A DNA stretch of 64,000 bases from Portulaca oleracea (GCA_029582165.1 CM055870.1:19632832-19696831), one strand, 5' to 3'; shown: positions 11,101 to 20,405, counted from the stretch's first letter. Notes: generated by a model from the sequence alone, not told the origin. Program-made: numbers and translations.

Positions 11101-12348
11101 GTGCAAGGTCAGTCACGTGGAGGTGGATTTTAATGACTAGATGAGGGAAACAGTGTGGATGAATATCCCTAGTCTGGCATTTGTGGTTCAGGCATCCATA
11201 GTGCTTAGATCACTAGATGAACATGTTTTTTTAGGGGTTTTCCTTCTGGAAGAGAGATCATGGTGGAATTGGAATACAGGTCTTTAGGACATCAGTTATG
11301 GAAGCATGCAAATTTGCTGCAGGCTCTTTAATCTCCTTCACTGTTTTCCAAGTTACAAATATGAGTAGCTTATAGTCTAAGTAGCCAGAAAGTCAAGCCA
11401 ATTTGTTGAGAGAAGATGCTTGCATTGAACTGCCACAATCTCTGCACCCCTCCATGTCCCTGACCCTTATGGGACTGTTCTCAAGCCCTATGCGTGATGA
11501 TGGGGCATTGGCTTGGGGTATACCTTGTCAAATCAATTATATCACAGTGCACTGTACTTTAGGGGTTTGGATTGTGGCAAACAAGGTTATTATCCATAAT
11601 TTTGGAAAATTTTTAAAAATATTGACAAAATGAATACTAATGGCCATTATCATTACGAGAACATAACAATAGGCACATTAGGAACTACCAGACGTCTGAT
11701 ACCTAATAAACTTATGCAACCTTGTTTGCCAGTGCATAGTATTGATCGTGCACCACATTGACAGCAACTCATTATCTCGAGCTGGAAATTTCCCATTTAT
11801 TTGATAGTTCTTACCATTGTGGGTCCCGCTTTGACAGGGTATGAAAATTTACCATTTCACATGGAGTCTTTTACTTCATATCTCTTGTGGCAATTGTGCA
11901 TTGCCAAGTCGTGATACTCCTGATGGTGTACGCTGGTAGAGTAGGGCTGTTGTAATTCTAGCTGGTGAATGTAGATAGTTATTAAAATCTCAATCCTAAT
12001 CTACAATCCTCCGATTTTATGATAAAAATCCTCGATGCGATTCTACTATCTACATTCCGATCCACGATCTTACATGGGTTAATTCCGATCCTTAACTACC
12101 CCATGGATCCGAGTTAGGATTCTGATTTTAACAACCTTGGTTCTTAGGGTTTCTCAGTACTTTAATAATCTGAGAAAGGAAAACAAAAACTTTTATTGTT
12201 TGCTCATTAGTCATTAGGCATCTGTCTGAACCTTTTAATATCATATTTTATGCAGGCAGAGCTTCAAGGCCTAGCAAATCAAGGGGCATCAACTTCCCTA
12301 GCAGGGGTTTCTAACATGGATAATGATGAAGTCTTCCATTGGCCATGA
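99..12348 (+). CDS. CAMTA4: Calmodulin-binding transcription activator, CAMTA4-like (3' part, seven exons)
   Basis: CAMTAs are nuclear transcription factors that bind CGCG-type promoter elements through an N-terminal CG-1 domain and respond to calcium through calmodulin. Inferred exons, all with AG/GT borders and compatible phases, are 99-141, 957-1401, 6667-6863, 7187-7860, 8854-9442, 10519-10815 and 12256-12348. They give 778 codons to a TGA at 12346. Numbering from the first full codon in the window: the end of CG-1 (EHIVLVHYRDTQ) at residues 3-14; a TIG/IPT domain about 208-296; ankyrin repeats about 440-505; IQ motifs about 562-580, 621-640 and 645-663; and a basic amphipathic calmodulin-binding segment about 664-688 (WAVGILDKVVLRWRRK). 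The domain order, the IQ block and the short C-terminus ending in W-P fit CAMTA4 better than other family members as I recall them. The 5' part (most of CG-1) lies outside the window. The linker between CG-1 and TIG seems shorter than in Arabidopsis CAMTA4, so an exon may be missing or unrecognised in the 5.3-kb intron. Confidence 0.93.
142..956 (+). other. CAMTA4 intron, no further features
   Basis: This 815-bp intron separates the CG-1 end exon and the linker exon. It holds a run of about ten C residues near 762-773. No transposon termini or additional exons were recognised. Confidence 0.7.
957..1401 (+). CDS. CAMTA4: CAMTA4 exon: Ser/acidic linker after CG-1
   Basis: The exon starts after TTTTAG at 951-956 and is open for 148 codons plus one base, ending at an AG|GT donor at 1401/1402. 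It encodes a Ser/Thr/Asn-rich, then acidic, linker with a short predicted helix (residues ALRRLEEQLSLDEDD), a region typical of CAMTA4 between CG-1 and TIG. An ATG at 1062 is in frame but internal, because the frame is open from 957. The frame runs on past the donor into a T-rich stretch that does not look like CAMTA. Confidence 0.88.
1608..1915. mobile_element. MITE with long terminal inverted repeats (TIRs) in CAMTA4 intron
   Basis: The two ends are imperfect inverted copies of about 90 bp. The left arm holds CTTTTGGCCTCCAATAATC and a GACCACC-C-ATGG motif. The right arm repeats these in inverse order (GATTATTTGAGGTCAAAA near 1884-1901). The interior has no ORF. The arms contain AATAATCCCTACT, also seen in the Mutator-type MITEs further along. 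I found no clear target duplication, so superfamily is uncertain. Confidence 0.6.
3048..4387. mobile_element. Insertion in the LINE fragment, hAT-like, degenerate
   Basis: The insertion is flanked by GATGAGAA (3040-3047) and GATGAGAG (4388-4395), a 7/8 match suggesting an 8-bp target duplication. Ends of the GACCCGAACCCGAAA type (3160-3190 and 4230-4380) are common in non-autonomous plant hAT elements. The centre is AT-rich without coding signal. Confidence 0.45.
4232..4375. repeat. Degenerate minisatellite, unit about 37 bp
   Basis: The motif CCGAAATACACCTGACC plus TATTTAACC recurs about four times with substitutions near the right end of the 3048-4387 insertion. Confidence 0.65.
4491..6666 (+). 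other. Rest of the long CAMTA4 intron, with short duplications
   Basis: This stretch holds two short dispersed duplications: GGCTTTCCTTATTTTCAAAA near 4627 and 4762, and GGGTGTCCAGGGAGGCTT near 4750 and 4879. The rest is unique-looking. I looked for a missing CAMTA4 linker exon, such as one encoding the W-K-D-V-L motif, and found none I could support. Confidence 0.5.
6667..6863 (+). CDS. CAMTA4: CAMTA4 exon: start of TIG/IPT domain
   Basis: The acceptor is ATGTAG at 6661-6666 and the donor AAG|GTATCT at 6863/6864. The first two bases complete a Gly codon split by the long intron. The translation ends with FTIHEISPEWGFTNDTTK, the signature that opens the CAMTA TIG domain. It is in phase with the next exon. 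Confidence 0.9.
7187..7860 (+). CDS. CAMTA4: CAMTA4 exon: TIG domain, helical region and start of ankyrin repeats
   Basis: This is the largest exon, with an acceptor CATGCAG at 7180-7186 and a donor AAG|GTATTT at 7860/7861. It begins VIIVGSFLC and contains the rest of the TIG fold, a helical stretch around LLLVRFVQMLL and WLLQQLLKDKL, and the first ankyrin helix (GWTALHWAARFGR). It ends two bases into an Arg codon completed by the next exon. Confidence 0.93.
8074..8161. repeat. (TA)n microsatellite in CAMTA4 intron
   Basis: This is nearly pure TA for about 88 bp with a few interruptions. No MITE is inserted here, unlike the TA tracts at 18.8-22.9 kb. Confidence 0.95.
8320..8625 (+). pseudogene. 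LINE 3' end remnant in CAMTA4 intron
   Basis: 8335-8430 translates to FAIWWATWKERNRQIFED, the conserved C-terminus of plant L1-type LINE ORF2. It is followed by a 3' untranslated part ending in repeated CTTTTGATTAC and an A-rich tail near 8620. A T/G homopolymer (8250-8282) lies just upstream. It is in sense orientation relative to CAMTA4 and non-functional. Confidence 0.7.
8854..9442 (+). CDS. CAMTA4: CAMTA4 exon: ankyrin repeats and first IQ motifs
   Basis: The acceptor is GGCAG at 8849-8853 and the donor CAG|GTAAAC at 9442/9443. The exon completes the Arg codon and continues with EKMVAALIASGASA (ankyrin). An Ala-rich IQ motif (AAARIQAAFRAHSFRKR) follows, then a second (AALSIQKSYRGWKGRREF). 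The third IQ (VVKIQ) is split by the intron. These IQ helices bind calmodulin. Confidence 0.93.
9443..9830. repeat. Homopolymer-rich intron segment with short duplication
   Basis: This intron part holds a C run followed directly by an A run (about 9570-9607), another C run (9707-9720), and two diverged copies of a CAGGGAAGAACTCTG-containing segment near 9666 and 9798. No coding or transposon termini were identified. Confidence 0.6.
9880..10225. mobile_element. Inverted-repeat MITE in CAMTA4 intron
   Basis: The ends match in inverse: left GGGTTTGGATTGTGGCA (9903-9919) and right TGCCACAATCCAAACCC (about 10180-10197). GTGCACTGTACTT-type sequence lies outside these on both sides. Inner inverted segments (AGTGCACC, CAATACTTTCCGGC) make it a long hairpin. 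There is no ORF. A second partial copy lies in the next intron (11540-11760). I could not define its target duplication. Confidence 0.65.
10519..10815 (+). CDS. CAMTA4: CAMTA4 exon: third IQ motif and calmodulin-binding helix
   Basis: The acceptor is TTCCAG at 10513-10518 and the donor AAG|GTAATT at 10815/10816, giving 99 codons. The exon begins AHVRGYQVRKKYK, completing IQ3. The Trp- and Arg-rich amphipathic helix typical of CAMTA calcium-dependent calmodulin binding follows, then an acidic stretch (DEGEDDED) and a C-terminal helix containing SPEAREQYHRVL. Confidence 0.93.
11540..11760. mobile_element. Partial copy of the 9880-10225 MITE
   Basis: 11546-11582 repeats the end of the upstream MITE (CAGTGCACTGTACTTTAGG, then GGGTTTGGATTGTGGCAA). 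A remnant of the other arm with GCAACCTTGTTTGCCAGTGC occurs at about 11715-11734. The middle is unrelated. It is probably a deletion derivative in the CAMTA4 intron. Confidence 0.5.
11977..12140. mobile_element. Short MITE in last CAMTA4 intron
   Basis: The left end GTTATTAAAATCTCAATCC and right end GGATTCTGATTTTAACAAC are imperfect inverted repeats around a GATCC-rich interior. This resembles a very common small plant MITE with GTTGTTAAAATC ends. It lies about 115 bp upstream of the last exon. There is no coding capacity. Confidence 0.6.
12256..12348 (+). CDS. CAMTA4: CAMTA4 last exon with stop codon
   Basis: The acceptor is TATGCAG at 12249-12255. The 30 codons begin AELQGLANQG and end VFHWP before TGA at 12346-12348. 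This agrees with the short, Pro-terminated C-terminus of CAMTA4 proteins. The frame joins the previous exon in phase 0. Confidence 0.88.
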   Translation, partial: AELQGLANQGASTSLAGVSNMDNDEVFHWP

Positions 12349-13230
12349 AGGGCTCAATTGGCTTTTCAACCTCAAGTGCAGGCACTGCTTGACAGATTGA
12401 TTCGATTCAATGTCTGTGAAGTGATTTTGAATCGGTTATAGTTTAGGGTTTGTAGTTCGAAATTGAACTTGATACATGATTGATATTTGTGTAGTTGTGT
12501 TGTGAATTGTTTGTATATGATTATGATGTATGTAAATAGCATATTGTAGTGTTCCTCCATTGCTTTTGAGCTATGAGCTTATAACCATGGCCATCAATGT
12601 CAATAAGATCCTTATCTCTGAACCTGATTAAGCTTGCTCCAATCACGTCCATGGGTGCTCAAATGTAGCTTTGGCTGGACTTGCAACTATTAGTGTAAAC
12701 TTCCTTGGAAGGATTGGAAACGATTTCCAAATCATAGGTTTCTGATATTTTGGTTCCCTATAAGGAATTCTTGTTAACCACTTTTTTTAACATCCAATGG
12801 AATCCCTTTAGAATGAAAGAAATTAACTTTTGGCTACTGCTTATAAACAGTCCTGTCTTCACGTAGATTTAGCGACTTGTAACTGATGAATTTTATGAAT
12901 ATGATACTAAAAGTCTATTTGGGTTGATTTTCCCTGAAGTTGTCAGTTGATTTGCTGATTGATAAATCATTAGTTAAGTTTGTCTGAAAATGTCATTGTT
13001 GTATGATATTAGTCATAGGAAAACATTTACAAAGTCAACTATAAAAGAGATTGCCTAAAGTCACAATGACTTATAGACGAGATGATCTTGTCCTAGAATT
13101 CAAAATACAGTTGCTTCATTCACAAATGATAAATTTTCTGAGTGTCCCAAAATATGGCTTGTGTTTGGCTAAATAAATTAATATTTCTAGGAAATTTTAG
13201 AATCAACCTTCATGAGTGGTGGCTGGATTT
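12349..13230 (+). other. CAMTA4 3' UTR and downstream spacer
   Basis: Sequence after the stop is AT-rich with several TGTA-type elements near 12490-12550, compatible with a plant polyadenylation region. I could not fix the cleavage site. No further gene is visible to 13230. Confidence 0.5.
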
Positions 13231-13515
13231 GAGGTAGACTTGATTCGTGAGGATGGACAGAACGGTTAAGTAGAACTCTTGACTCTTGGCCTTGAAAGGA
13301 TGAACTGCTTGGTTGTTTGAAATGAGTTTGACTTGAATCATGGGATGGGTTGAGGTTGACTTGATTTATGAGTATGGACTGATTAGTTGAGTAGCACTCT
13401 TGACTCTTGGCCTTGAAAGGATGAGTTGCACTGTTGTTTCGAATTGGTTTGAGTTGAATCTTGAAATGGGATGAGGTAGACTTGATTCATGAGTATGGGT
13501 CGATTGGTTGAGTTG
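13231..13515. repeat. Tandem repeat, period 121 bp, about 2.4 copies
   Basis: GAGGTAGACTTGATT recurs at 13231, 13352 and 13473. ACTCTTGACTCTTGGCCTTG recurs in the first two units. The copies differ by scattered substitutions. No ORF crosses the units. Confidence 0.85.
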
Positions 13516-14339
13516 AACTCAACAACTTAGATAGTTAAGTTTTGGACTTAGGCCAGCTTACAACTCTAAGCTGTCAACGACTCCAGATCTCTAACGGCTT
13601 CAAGTGGTCGGTAACTCTAAGTTGTCAACGACTTAGGGTCGCTCGTGTGGTTTCTTCCTTGATCATCTACCTTCGTCAGCTCGAAAGAATCGTCATTATA
13701 ATAGACAAAGACTCCATTGGTGGAGCAACAAAAGTCTCTTCAATGGTTCAGTTGATGGATAGAGTGTCAAATGAGAAAAGAAGTTTGTCTGTGCGCGCAC
13801 ATCTACGAGAGAGTTTGGCTACTACGTACAGTACCAAGAAATGTATGATTGACCAAGTGGATGATCTAATTTAGGAGTACTTTTATAATCAAGTGTCGAT
13901 GGCACGAAGGACATAATACTCTTTGGAAAGAGTTTGGTTTTCTTGTGGTGTTGGGCTTTGAGCATGAAGTTGTGTTGGACTGCCTTTTATGGCGATTGTA
14001 CAATTTGTTTTGGGCTCTCTTAAATAACCTAGTTTGTATTTTTAAACAAAAGTTTGACCAAAATTATCGTTAATAAACATCAGTTTTCATATGTTTTAAT
14101 AATTTTTTGAAGAATTGTTAAACCGAATATAATGACCTCTAGTTTCTTTTTTTAAACTTATTTTTTAGAAATGACAAAATTGTTAATAACAACCTTCAAT
14201 TTTTAAGTTGTTAGTATTTCTTTTTCTTTAAAATGGCCAAAACTGTAAATAATAATCTTTAATTTCAACAATACAAGATTCATTAAAAATGGCCAAAACT
14301 ATAAATTATTTTTTTAGAAAAAGGTAAGTAGTACAATTC
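13516..14339. other. Spacer, no supported gene
   Basis: This segment has a short duplicated motif (AACTCTAAG, CTGTCAACGACT near 13560-13630) and AT-rich sequence. A 110-codon frame at 13542-13874 partly covers the duplicated motif and has no recognisable domain, so I do not call it. Confidence 0.5.
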
Positions 14340-14560
14340 TAGCTAACGCTTCTTTCAAGGGATCTACCTAGTTTATTCTCCCACAAAATAGAGGACAAAG
14401 TAGCCGACAGATTGGAGGTCCAACAAGCTGCTGACTGGAGAGAAACGCCAAACTTAGCAAGTCAGTCAGCAACTCTATTACCCTCCTTATACACATGAGA
14501 ATTGAAAGACAATTACAAAAGGGGAGCATCAAACATCTGTATTGGAGCAAAGCATCTATC
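14340..14560 (-). pseudogene. LINE RNase H domain remnant
   Basis: Read on the minus strand, 14390-14510 gives the motif HVYKEGNRVAD followed by a stop and LAKFGVSLQS. This is the end of the RNase H (RVT_3) domain of plant LINEs, where H-x-x-R/K-E-x-N-x-x-A-D is conserved. It is short and broken by an in-frame stop. Confidence 0.65.
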
Positions 14561-14759
14561 TCTCAAGGCGTATGAAAATCTTCTCACTAAGCCTTAATTG
14601 TAACAAGATTGTCCCCATCAATATGTAAAGAAGAGAAACCATGCTTAATTGCATAAATATATAGAAAAAAGAAAAGAAAAACTAGATCTATGTGATTTTT
14701 ACATTCGTTAACTTTTTCACAAAATCTTCGAAGGAGACTTTTTTATGAGGTTAAAGTAA

Positions 14760-15318
14760 GGGTTTTTGGATGATAATATACAAATTTTTGGGGGTGTTGG
14801 ATTGTATTATACAAACTTTTACTATTGGACAACAATATCCTTAACCTTTATATCTGGGTGACATTATTATACCAACAGTAACTAAGGGGGTGGTGAACCG
14901 GTCTCCATGCGTGCTAACGTGGTTGGCGAAGGTAAAAAAATTGTCCCAAGCCAATAACCACATTAACCCCTTAGTTTTTCTCACTAACCCACATTACAAG
15001 ACATTGGTTGGTTGTATTTCACGTTAGTACTAAGGCCGGTTGACCACCCGGTTAGTCACTGTGTTAGGGCCGATTTTTTTTAACATATAGTGAGAAAAAC
15101 GGATGGGTTAACGAGGTTATTGGGCAAGGACCGGTTATTTTCCCTTTGCCCGTCATGTCAGAATCGAGACCACTTAACCAGTCACCACCCCCGTAGTCAC
15201 TGTTGGTATAACAATCTCGCATGAGTATAAAGGCCAGTGATATTGTTGTCTAATATTAAAGGTTGGTATATTACAATCCAATATCCCCAAAGATTAATAT
15301 ATTGTCATCCAATATCCC
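14760..15318. mobile_element. Mutator-type MITE, 559 bp, long TIRs
   Basis: The ends are GGGTTTTTGGATGATAATA and, inverted, GGGATATTGGATGACAATA. The inverted similarity extends more than 130 bp inward on both sides. The flanks are TTAAAGTAA (14751-14759) and TTAAGTAAA (15319-15327), alike except for a one-base shift, suggesting a decayed 9-bp duplication. The TATTGGAT ends link it to the TA-associated MITEs at 18.8-24.6 kb. There is no ORF. Confidence 0.65.
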
Positions 15319-15327
15319 TTAAGTAAA

Positions 15328-16622
15328 TCCCTCAAAAGTTCATGGAAGCCACCATGGAACAGAACGCCTCCCTCGGTAATATTTTTTAAGAAAGGTTTTA
15401 CAAACTCCATGAAAATTGTCTATTGAAAAATTTACTCAACAATTTGAGGTTTTTTGCTGCAGTGCTTCATTGATTTCGGCCAAAAACGTTACTAACTTTT
15501 CCTAAGCCATTTTTCATAAATATTGAACAAGATTCCCACACTAACTTCAAATCTCAGCCTAAAACTTCAAAATTGTTCCAGTGTTAGCCATCCTAAACAG
15601 GACTTCAACCATCTTGCCTATTTGTAACTGTTAAAAGTCATCAGCAAGACCTATTGACGTTGGTGATCATACCACACGAAGAATTGTCCGTCTATTGCAA
15701 ACTGCAACAGCTTCATTGACTATCATCTGCATGTCCCACCATTGCATAGGTCCATCTTTGAACTTTGAAGGCTTTTAAGCTTGAAATCTATTTGCTTGTC
15801 TTGTTTTCCGTCACCATCATTAAGAAGGATAAAGTAAAATAGTATGTAACATTTCTCTAAACAGAATGATTTTATGGATAACCGCTGTCTTTACGAGAGA
15901 TAATATGAAATCGGAAAGATATCATAGACATATATTGAACATGAGAAAAACACAAAAGTATTATTTTTGGACAAGAATCTAGATAGTTAATTATAACATT
16001 GTATATCATTAACATAGAGAAATTGTTTGGTGCAACAATATCTTTCCCTCAAATTTTTAGTGGTTTTGTCTTTTGGAATAAAAGAAAAGGCCAATAAATA
16101 ATCCAAACAAATTGAAGGATTACAACACCTAAGAAAAGAATATTATGAAGCAAGTGGAGTTCTGCAAAAAAGATTATTCTAAAGAGAAATGATTGAGTAG
16201 TTGAACAACATAATGAAGATATCAATATATGGTGCATGATATGCATGAGAGGTCTCGTCTTAATCCACAGGTATAAGCACTACTGATGATGCTCTGCATT
16301 TTATGCATCACTTTTAACATTGTCATCTTAACGGCATTGAATTCTTTACGTACCAATCCAATCTAACGAGTTTTTCAATTTTAATGGTAGAACTACCACT
16401 GCTGCCAACATATTTGGTAACAATATTTGGGTCAGCGTTCAGTGTTTTAGCCAATCAAGACGCTACTTTATCAAATTTTAACTGTTTGATAACGCAACGT
16501 TATGTATTAATTAACTTATAGCGTCGTCAGACGGAGCGTTTACCCCTCATTTCTTGGACGTTACTATTGGTTTAGATTATTTTGTTCCAAATATACCTCA
16601 TGCTTCTCCCGCGTATCACAAC
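15328..16622. other. Spacer, nothing recognised
   Basis: AT-rich intergenic sequence. I see no domain-bearing ORF, RNA gene or transposon terminus that I can support. Confidence 0.5.
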
Positions 16623-16625
16623 TTA

Positions 16626-16866
16626 GGCCCTGTTCTTTTCTGCGGTATTTTGCGAAATGGTGTGGTGAGATGTGGTGGAATTGTGGTGGGTTTTTGGTAT
16701 GTGGGGTAGGTGAGGAGAGAGAATGTAAAAAGTAGAGGAGAAAAATGATGAGAGAGAAAAGTGAGGAGAGAGAAAAGTAGTAATTTGTAGTAAAGTGTGG
16801 GGAATTGTGACAAACTGCGGTATGTCGTGGTATCGCAGTTTAACAACCGCAGAAAAGATCAGGGCC
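16626..16866. mobile_element. Tourist-like MITE copy 1 (241 bp)
   Basis: The termini are GGCCCTGTTCTTTTCTGCGG and its inverse CCGCAGAAAAGATCAGGGCC, flanked by TTA (left) and TTG (right). Other copies in the window have perfect TTA or TAA flanks. The interior is G-rich on the + strand (GTGGTGAG, GAGGAGAGAG). TIR sequence and 3-bp TSD are those of PIF/Harbinger-derived Tourist elements. It is non-coding. Confidence 0.85.
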
Positions 16867-16869
16867 TTG

Positions 16870-17713
16870 GTAGGGCATACCCACCTTTTGATGGCTTGAG
16901 CCAAGGCAAATTTGCCCAATTCTATTAAACATTGGTTACTAGATTTGTTGGGTAGTGGTTATTCTAACTTTTAACTTTAGGCTTGTTGAACTTTTGTTTA
17001 TTTGCCTTGTTGGGGCTGTTGTTTGGACTGTGTTTTTGAACTATCAAAGAGGATTGCCATGACATTATGTTGTAAATTGCAAAGGAGCATGTCTCAAAAC
17101 ATATTTACTCATCTTGTCTTAATATAAAAAACCAAATAATAATAATAATAATAACAACAACAAATTCTCAGGAACAATACGCTTGCACAAGATCTGAGAA
17201 ATTCAAATATAGACAGTCTTATCCCCCTCCCCCATTAATTAAAATTTATGGAGATACTGATTTCAGTGAACTCACAGAAAAATCTTTGAAAAATCCCACT
17301 TTTTAAGCACTAAAAAAACTCAAATGGTAAAAAAAAAAAACCAAAAAATAATAATAATAAAAATAATAATAACAACAACAAAGATTATGCCATTCTCGAT
17401 CGTTTTATATTTACCATCTACTCCAAATTTTAATTTTACTGAACACATTCTTTATAAACAACTACTTCATCAGCTATCAGTTGTTTACTAATTAATTTAT
17501 ATAAGAGTTATCCGCTATCCTAACAGTTACCCGCTACTCAACCGGCTTTTTTTGGCCTGCATAGTATCAATTAAATTGGGATCTTGTATTTTTGTTCATG
17601 TTATCAATTTGTGCGGTGATTCAGCATTCATCAACCTAAAAATGTTTTTCTTCCCTGCAGAGATAGCTTGGCAGGCGCACATATCAGATTTGATATGATA
17701 ACTCACTTTATTG
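16870..17713. other. Spacer with AT-rich simple repeats
   Basis: Contains (TAA)n/(CAA)n stretches at about 17135-17163 and 17348-17383. No gene was recognised. Confidence 0.7.
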
Positions 17714-17721
17714 ATCCTACT

Positions 17722-18383
17722 TAAAGCTGGCTAATAGATCAGATTGAGGCGAGTTTGTGTTTATGTCAAACTTAAACGGGTTTAAGATCCTCTGACTTTA
17801 ACCTAACCCATTTATTAAACGAGTTAAAAATTGAAACGGTTAAACGTTTAAATTTTAAACGGGTTGACCTTATTTGGACTTATTTACCCATTTAAGTAAA
17901 CGTGTTAGAATAAAGTTATCAATTTTCCCATTTAACCATTAACTCATTTATACAAAACAACTTATTGTGGAATCGAAATAATGACATATCATAGGCAACA
18001 ATTTGCGTGGTAATATAATTCGAGTTATATATAAGGAAATGTCTTTTAATTCGTAGTCAAAGATAAATATATAAAGTTACAAGTTTTACATATTTTTTTA
18101 AAGAGTATTAACTTTAACTTTCACATAAGTTTATTGATAAAAGGTATAATTGGGTGACAATTAGCAAGCAAATGACTTGATCCATTTAACATGCCTAATT
18201 AAATGGGTTAAGTAGATGTTTTTTCGTGTCGAAAATCCTGACCTGAACCTAACTCATTTAATTAAACGAGTTTACCGTGTCAACCCATTTAATTAAATGA
18301 GTTGAAAATTTCTACCTAAATCCGCTTAATATCATGTTCGATTCAGGTCGGTAATCATGACGGGTCAACTTTTCCCAACTCTA
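17722..18383. mobile_element. hAT-type non-autonomous element, 662 bp
   Basis: The flanks ATCCTACT (17714-17721) and ATCTTACT (18384-18391) match at 7 of 8 bases, an 8-bp hAT-type duplication. The left end is TAAAGCTGGC and the right end, inverted, TAGAGTTGGG. The interior repeats AACGGGTT and CATTTAATTAAA motifs. No transposase frame. Confidence 0.7.
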
Positions 18384-18770
18384 ATCTTACTCACCAATCA
18401 GATGTCTTAATTCACTGCATTACAGATATGCGAAAGCTTTTTGTGATCTTCAGTTTTGATATTTTCAGTCAATTATGTCAAACAATAGAGCTCTTTTTTA
18501 TTTTTTTAAATAACTTAGGCTTTGTTCTTTTATGCAGTTGTCAATCTGTGGTGCCACAACCCACCACAACATATCATTCCACCACAATTCACCACAACCC
18601 ACCACAAATTACTTTTTCAAATTTATTATATATCTATAATATAAATTTTCAATCAATACTTTTTCAACTCACTTTTTCCAATACAATACTTTTTCAACTA
18701 TTTTTTAATCATCCAAAAACAATACAATATTTCAACTCAATTTCCCAATTACATTTTCACAATTACCAAT

Positions 18771-18773
<3 letters not shown>

Positions 18774-18824
<51 letters not shown>
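18774..18824. repeat. (TA)n tract 1
   Basis: Pure TA, about 51 bp, joining the left half of the split Tourist element to MITE copy M1. Confidence 0.95.
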
Positions 18825-18827
<3 letters not shown>

Positions 18828-19364
18828 AAATTGGATTCTAATAATCCCTACTTTTGTAAATTGGATGGCAATAATCCCTACTTTCAATTTGTATTCTGGT
18901 GGTCCAAAACAAAAATAAAATTGTATTGTAGTGGTACCAAATCCATCACCACATTCTTTTTATTTTTTTCATGTCTACCCCATATTGTTTTTGTTTTTTT
19001 CGTTCATGCCCCCAAATAGGTAATGAAGTGTAGTTGCTAAAACATTTTTTAAATTATTTTTTTGAGATTCTGATCAATTATAATGATTTTTTAAAAGGAA
19101 TAAAATTGAAAAAATCATTAAAAATAGAAAAAAAAATAGAAAAAAATTTGGGAGAAATGCTGTAAATTCATTAAAAATCGTGGTAAAATGTTATACAAAG
19201 TTTTGAATCAAATGCAACACAAAATCTATCATATTTAAGGTATACTCTCGATCATGTCCCACTACAATACAATTTTATTTATTTTTGGACCACCAGAATA
19301 CAAATTGAAAGTAGGGATTATTGCCATCCAATTTGGAAAAGTAGAGATTATTAGAATCCAATAT

Positions 19365-19367
<3 letters not shown>
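18825..19367. mobile_element. TA-associated Mutator-type MITE, copy M1 (543 bp, full)
   Basis: It starts GGGAAATTGGATTCTAATAA and ends with the inverse (TTAGAATCCAATATCCC). The TIR is about 80 bp, includes TTTGTATTCTGGTGGTCC, and flanks an AT-rich core without ORF. It is embedded directly in TA dinucleotides on both sides. Superfamily assignment rests on relatives at 24060-24581 and 55616-56185, which have perfect 9-bp duplications. Confidence 0.85.

Positions 19368-19397
<30 letters not shown>
19368..19397. repeat. (TA)n tract 2
   Basis: About 30 bp of TA between MITE copies M1 and M2. Confidence 0.95.
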
Positions 19398-19400
<3 letters not shown>

Positions 19401-19550
19401 AAATTGGATTCTAATAATCCCTACTATCAATACAATTTGGTACCACTATAATCCAATTTTATTCTTTTTTGGACCACCATAATACAAAGTGAAAATACGG
19501 TCCACCATTGTCCAATTGGTGAAAGTAGGGATTATTAGAATCCAATTATC
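19398..19550. mobile_element. TA-associated MITE, copy M2 (deleted core)
   Basis: GGGAAATTGGATTCTAATAA start and ATTAGAATCCAATTATC end, with only about 153 bp between: one arm is truncated and the core lost. It mixes end types of the GGGAAATTGG and GGATAATTGG subfamilies. Confidence 0.8.
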
Positions 19551-19570
19551 ATATATATATAAATATATAA
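19551..19570. repeat. (TA)n tract 3, interrupted
   Basis: Short, imperfect TA stretch between copies M2 and M3. Confidence 0.8.
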
Positions 19571-19572
19571 TT

Positions 19573-20405
19573 GGATAATTGGATTGTAGTGGTACCAAAT
19601 CCACCTCCACATTCTTCTTATTTTTTTCATTCCTACACTATATTGTTTTTGTTTTTTGCGTTCCTGCCCCTAGAAAGTTAATGAATTATAGTTTCTAAAA
19701 CATTTTTTAAATTATTTTTTTGAGACTCCGAATAATTATTATGATTTTTTTAAAATAATAAAAGTGAAAAAATCGTAAAAAATAGTAAAAAAAATGAAAA
19801 AAATTGGGAGAAACGCTGTAAATTCATTAAAAATCATTGTAAAATGTTATACTAAGTTTTGAATCAAATTCAACACAAAATCTATGATTCCCTTGAAAAT
19901 ATCCCACTACAATGGTGGACCGTACTTTCACTTTGTATTCTGGTGGTCCAAAAAAAAAAAATTGATTGTAGTGGGATATTTTCAAGGGAATAGTAGATTT
20001 TGTGTTGCATTTGATTCAAAACTTAGTATAACACTTTACAATGATTTTTAATGAATTTACAGCGTTTCTCCAATTTTTTTTTTTCATTTTTTTTACTATT
20101 TTTGACTTTTTTTGACTTTTGTTATTTTTAATAAATCATAATAATTATTCGGAGTCTCAAATAAAAAATTTAAAAAATATTTTAGAAACTACAATTCATT
20201 AACTTTCTAGGGACATGAACGAAAAAAACAAAAACAATATAGTATTGCAATGAAACAAATAAGAAAAATGTGGAGGTGGAGGTGGAGGTGGATTTGGTAT
20301 CACTACAATCCAATTTTATCTTTTTTTGGACCACCAGAATACAAAGTGAAAGTACGGTCCACCATTGTCCAATTGGTGAAAGTAGGGGTAATTAGAATAA
20401 AATTG
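19573..20405. mobile_element. Fused head-to-head MITE copies M3 and M4 (large palindrome)
   Basis: 19573-19910 carries GGATAATTGG joined to a core in one direction (GGTACCAAATCCACC onward). 19912-20405 carries part of a TIR (GGTGGACCGTACTTTCAC) and the same core in reverse, ending near ACCATTGTCCAATTGG and a degraded terminus. Together they form an inverted repeat with arms of over 300 bp. Each copy has lost one terminus at the junction. Confidence 0.75.

Noticed and set aside
13542..13874. 110-codon frame downstream of CAMTA4
   Set aside because: It partly covers a duplicated motif, has no domain or splice context and is flanked by AT-rich spacer.
15328..16250. Possible decayed gene on the minus strand (stretch reading KDGPMQWWDMQMIVNEAV)
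   Set aside because: I do not recognise the family, and stops close the frame on both sides.
18428..18841. Frames reading YIYIYI in several places between 18.4 and 23.0 kb
   Set aside because: They are translations of (TA)n tracts and MITE arms, not proteins.
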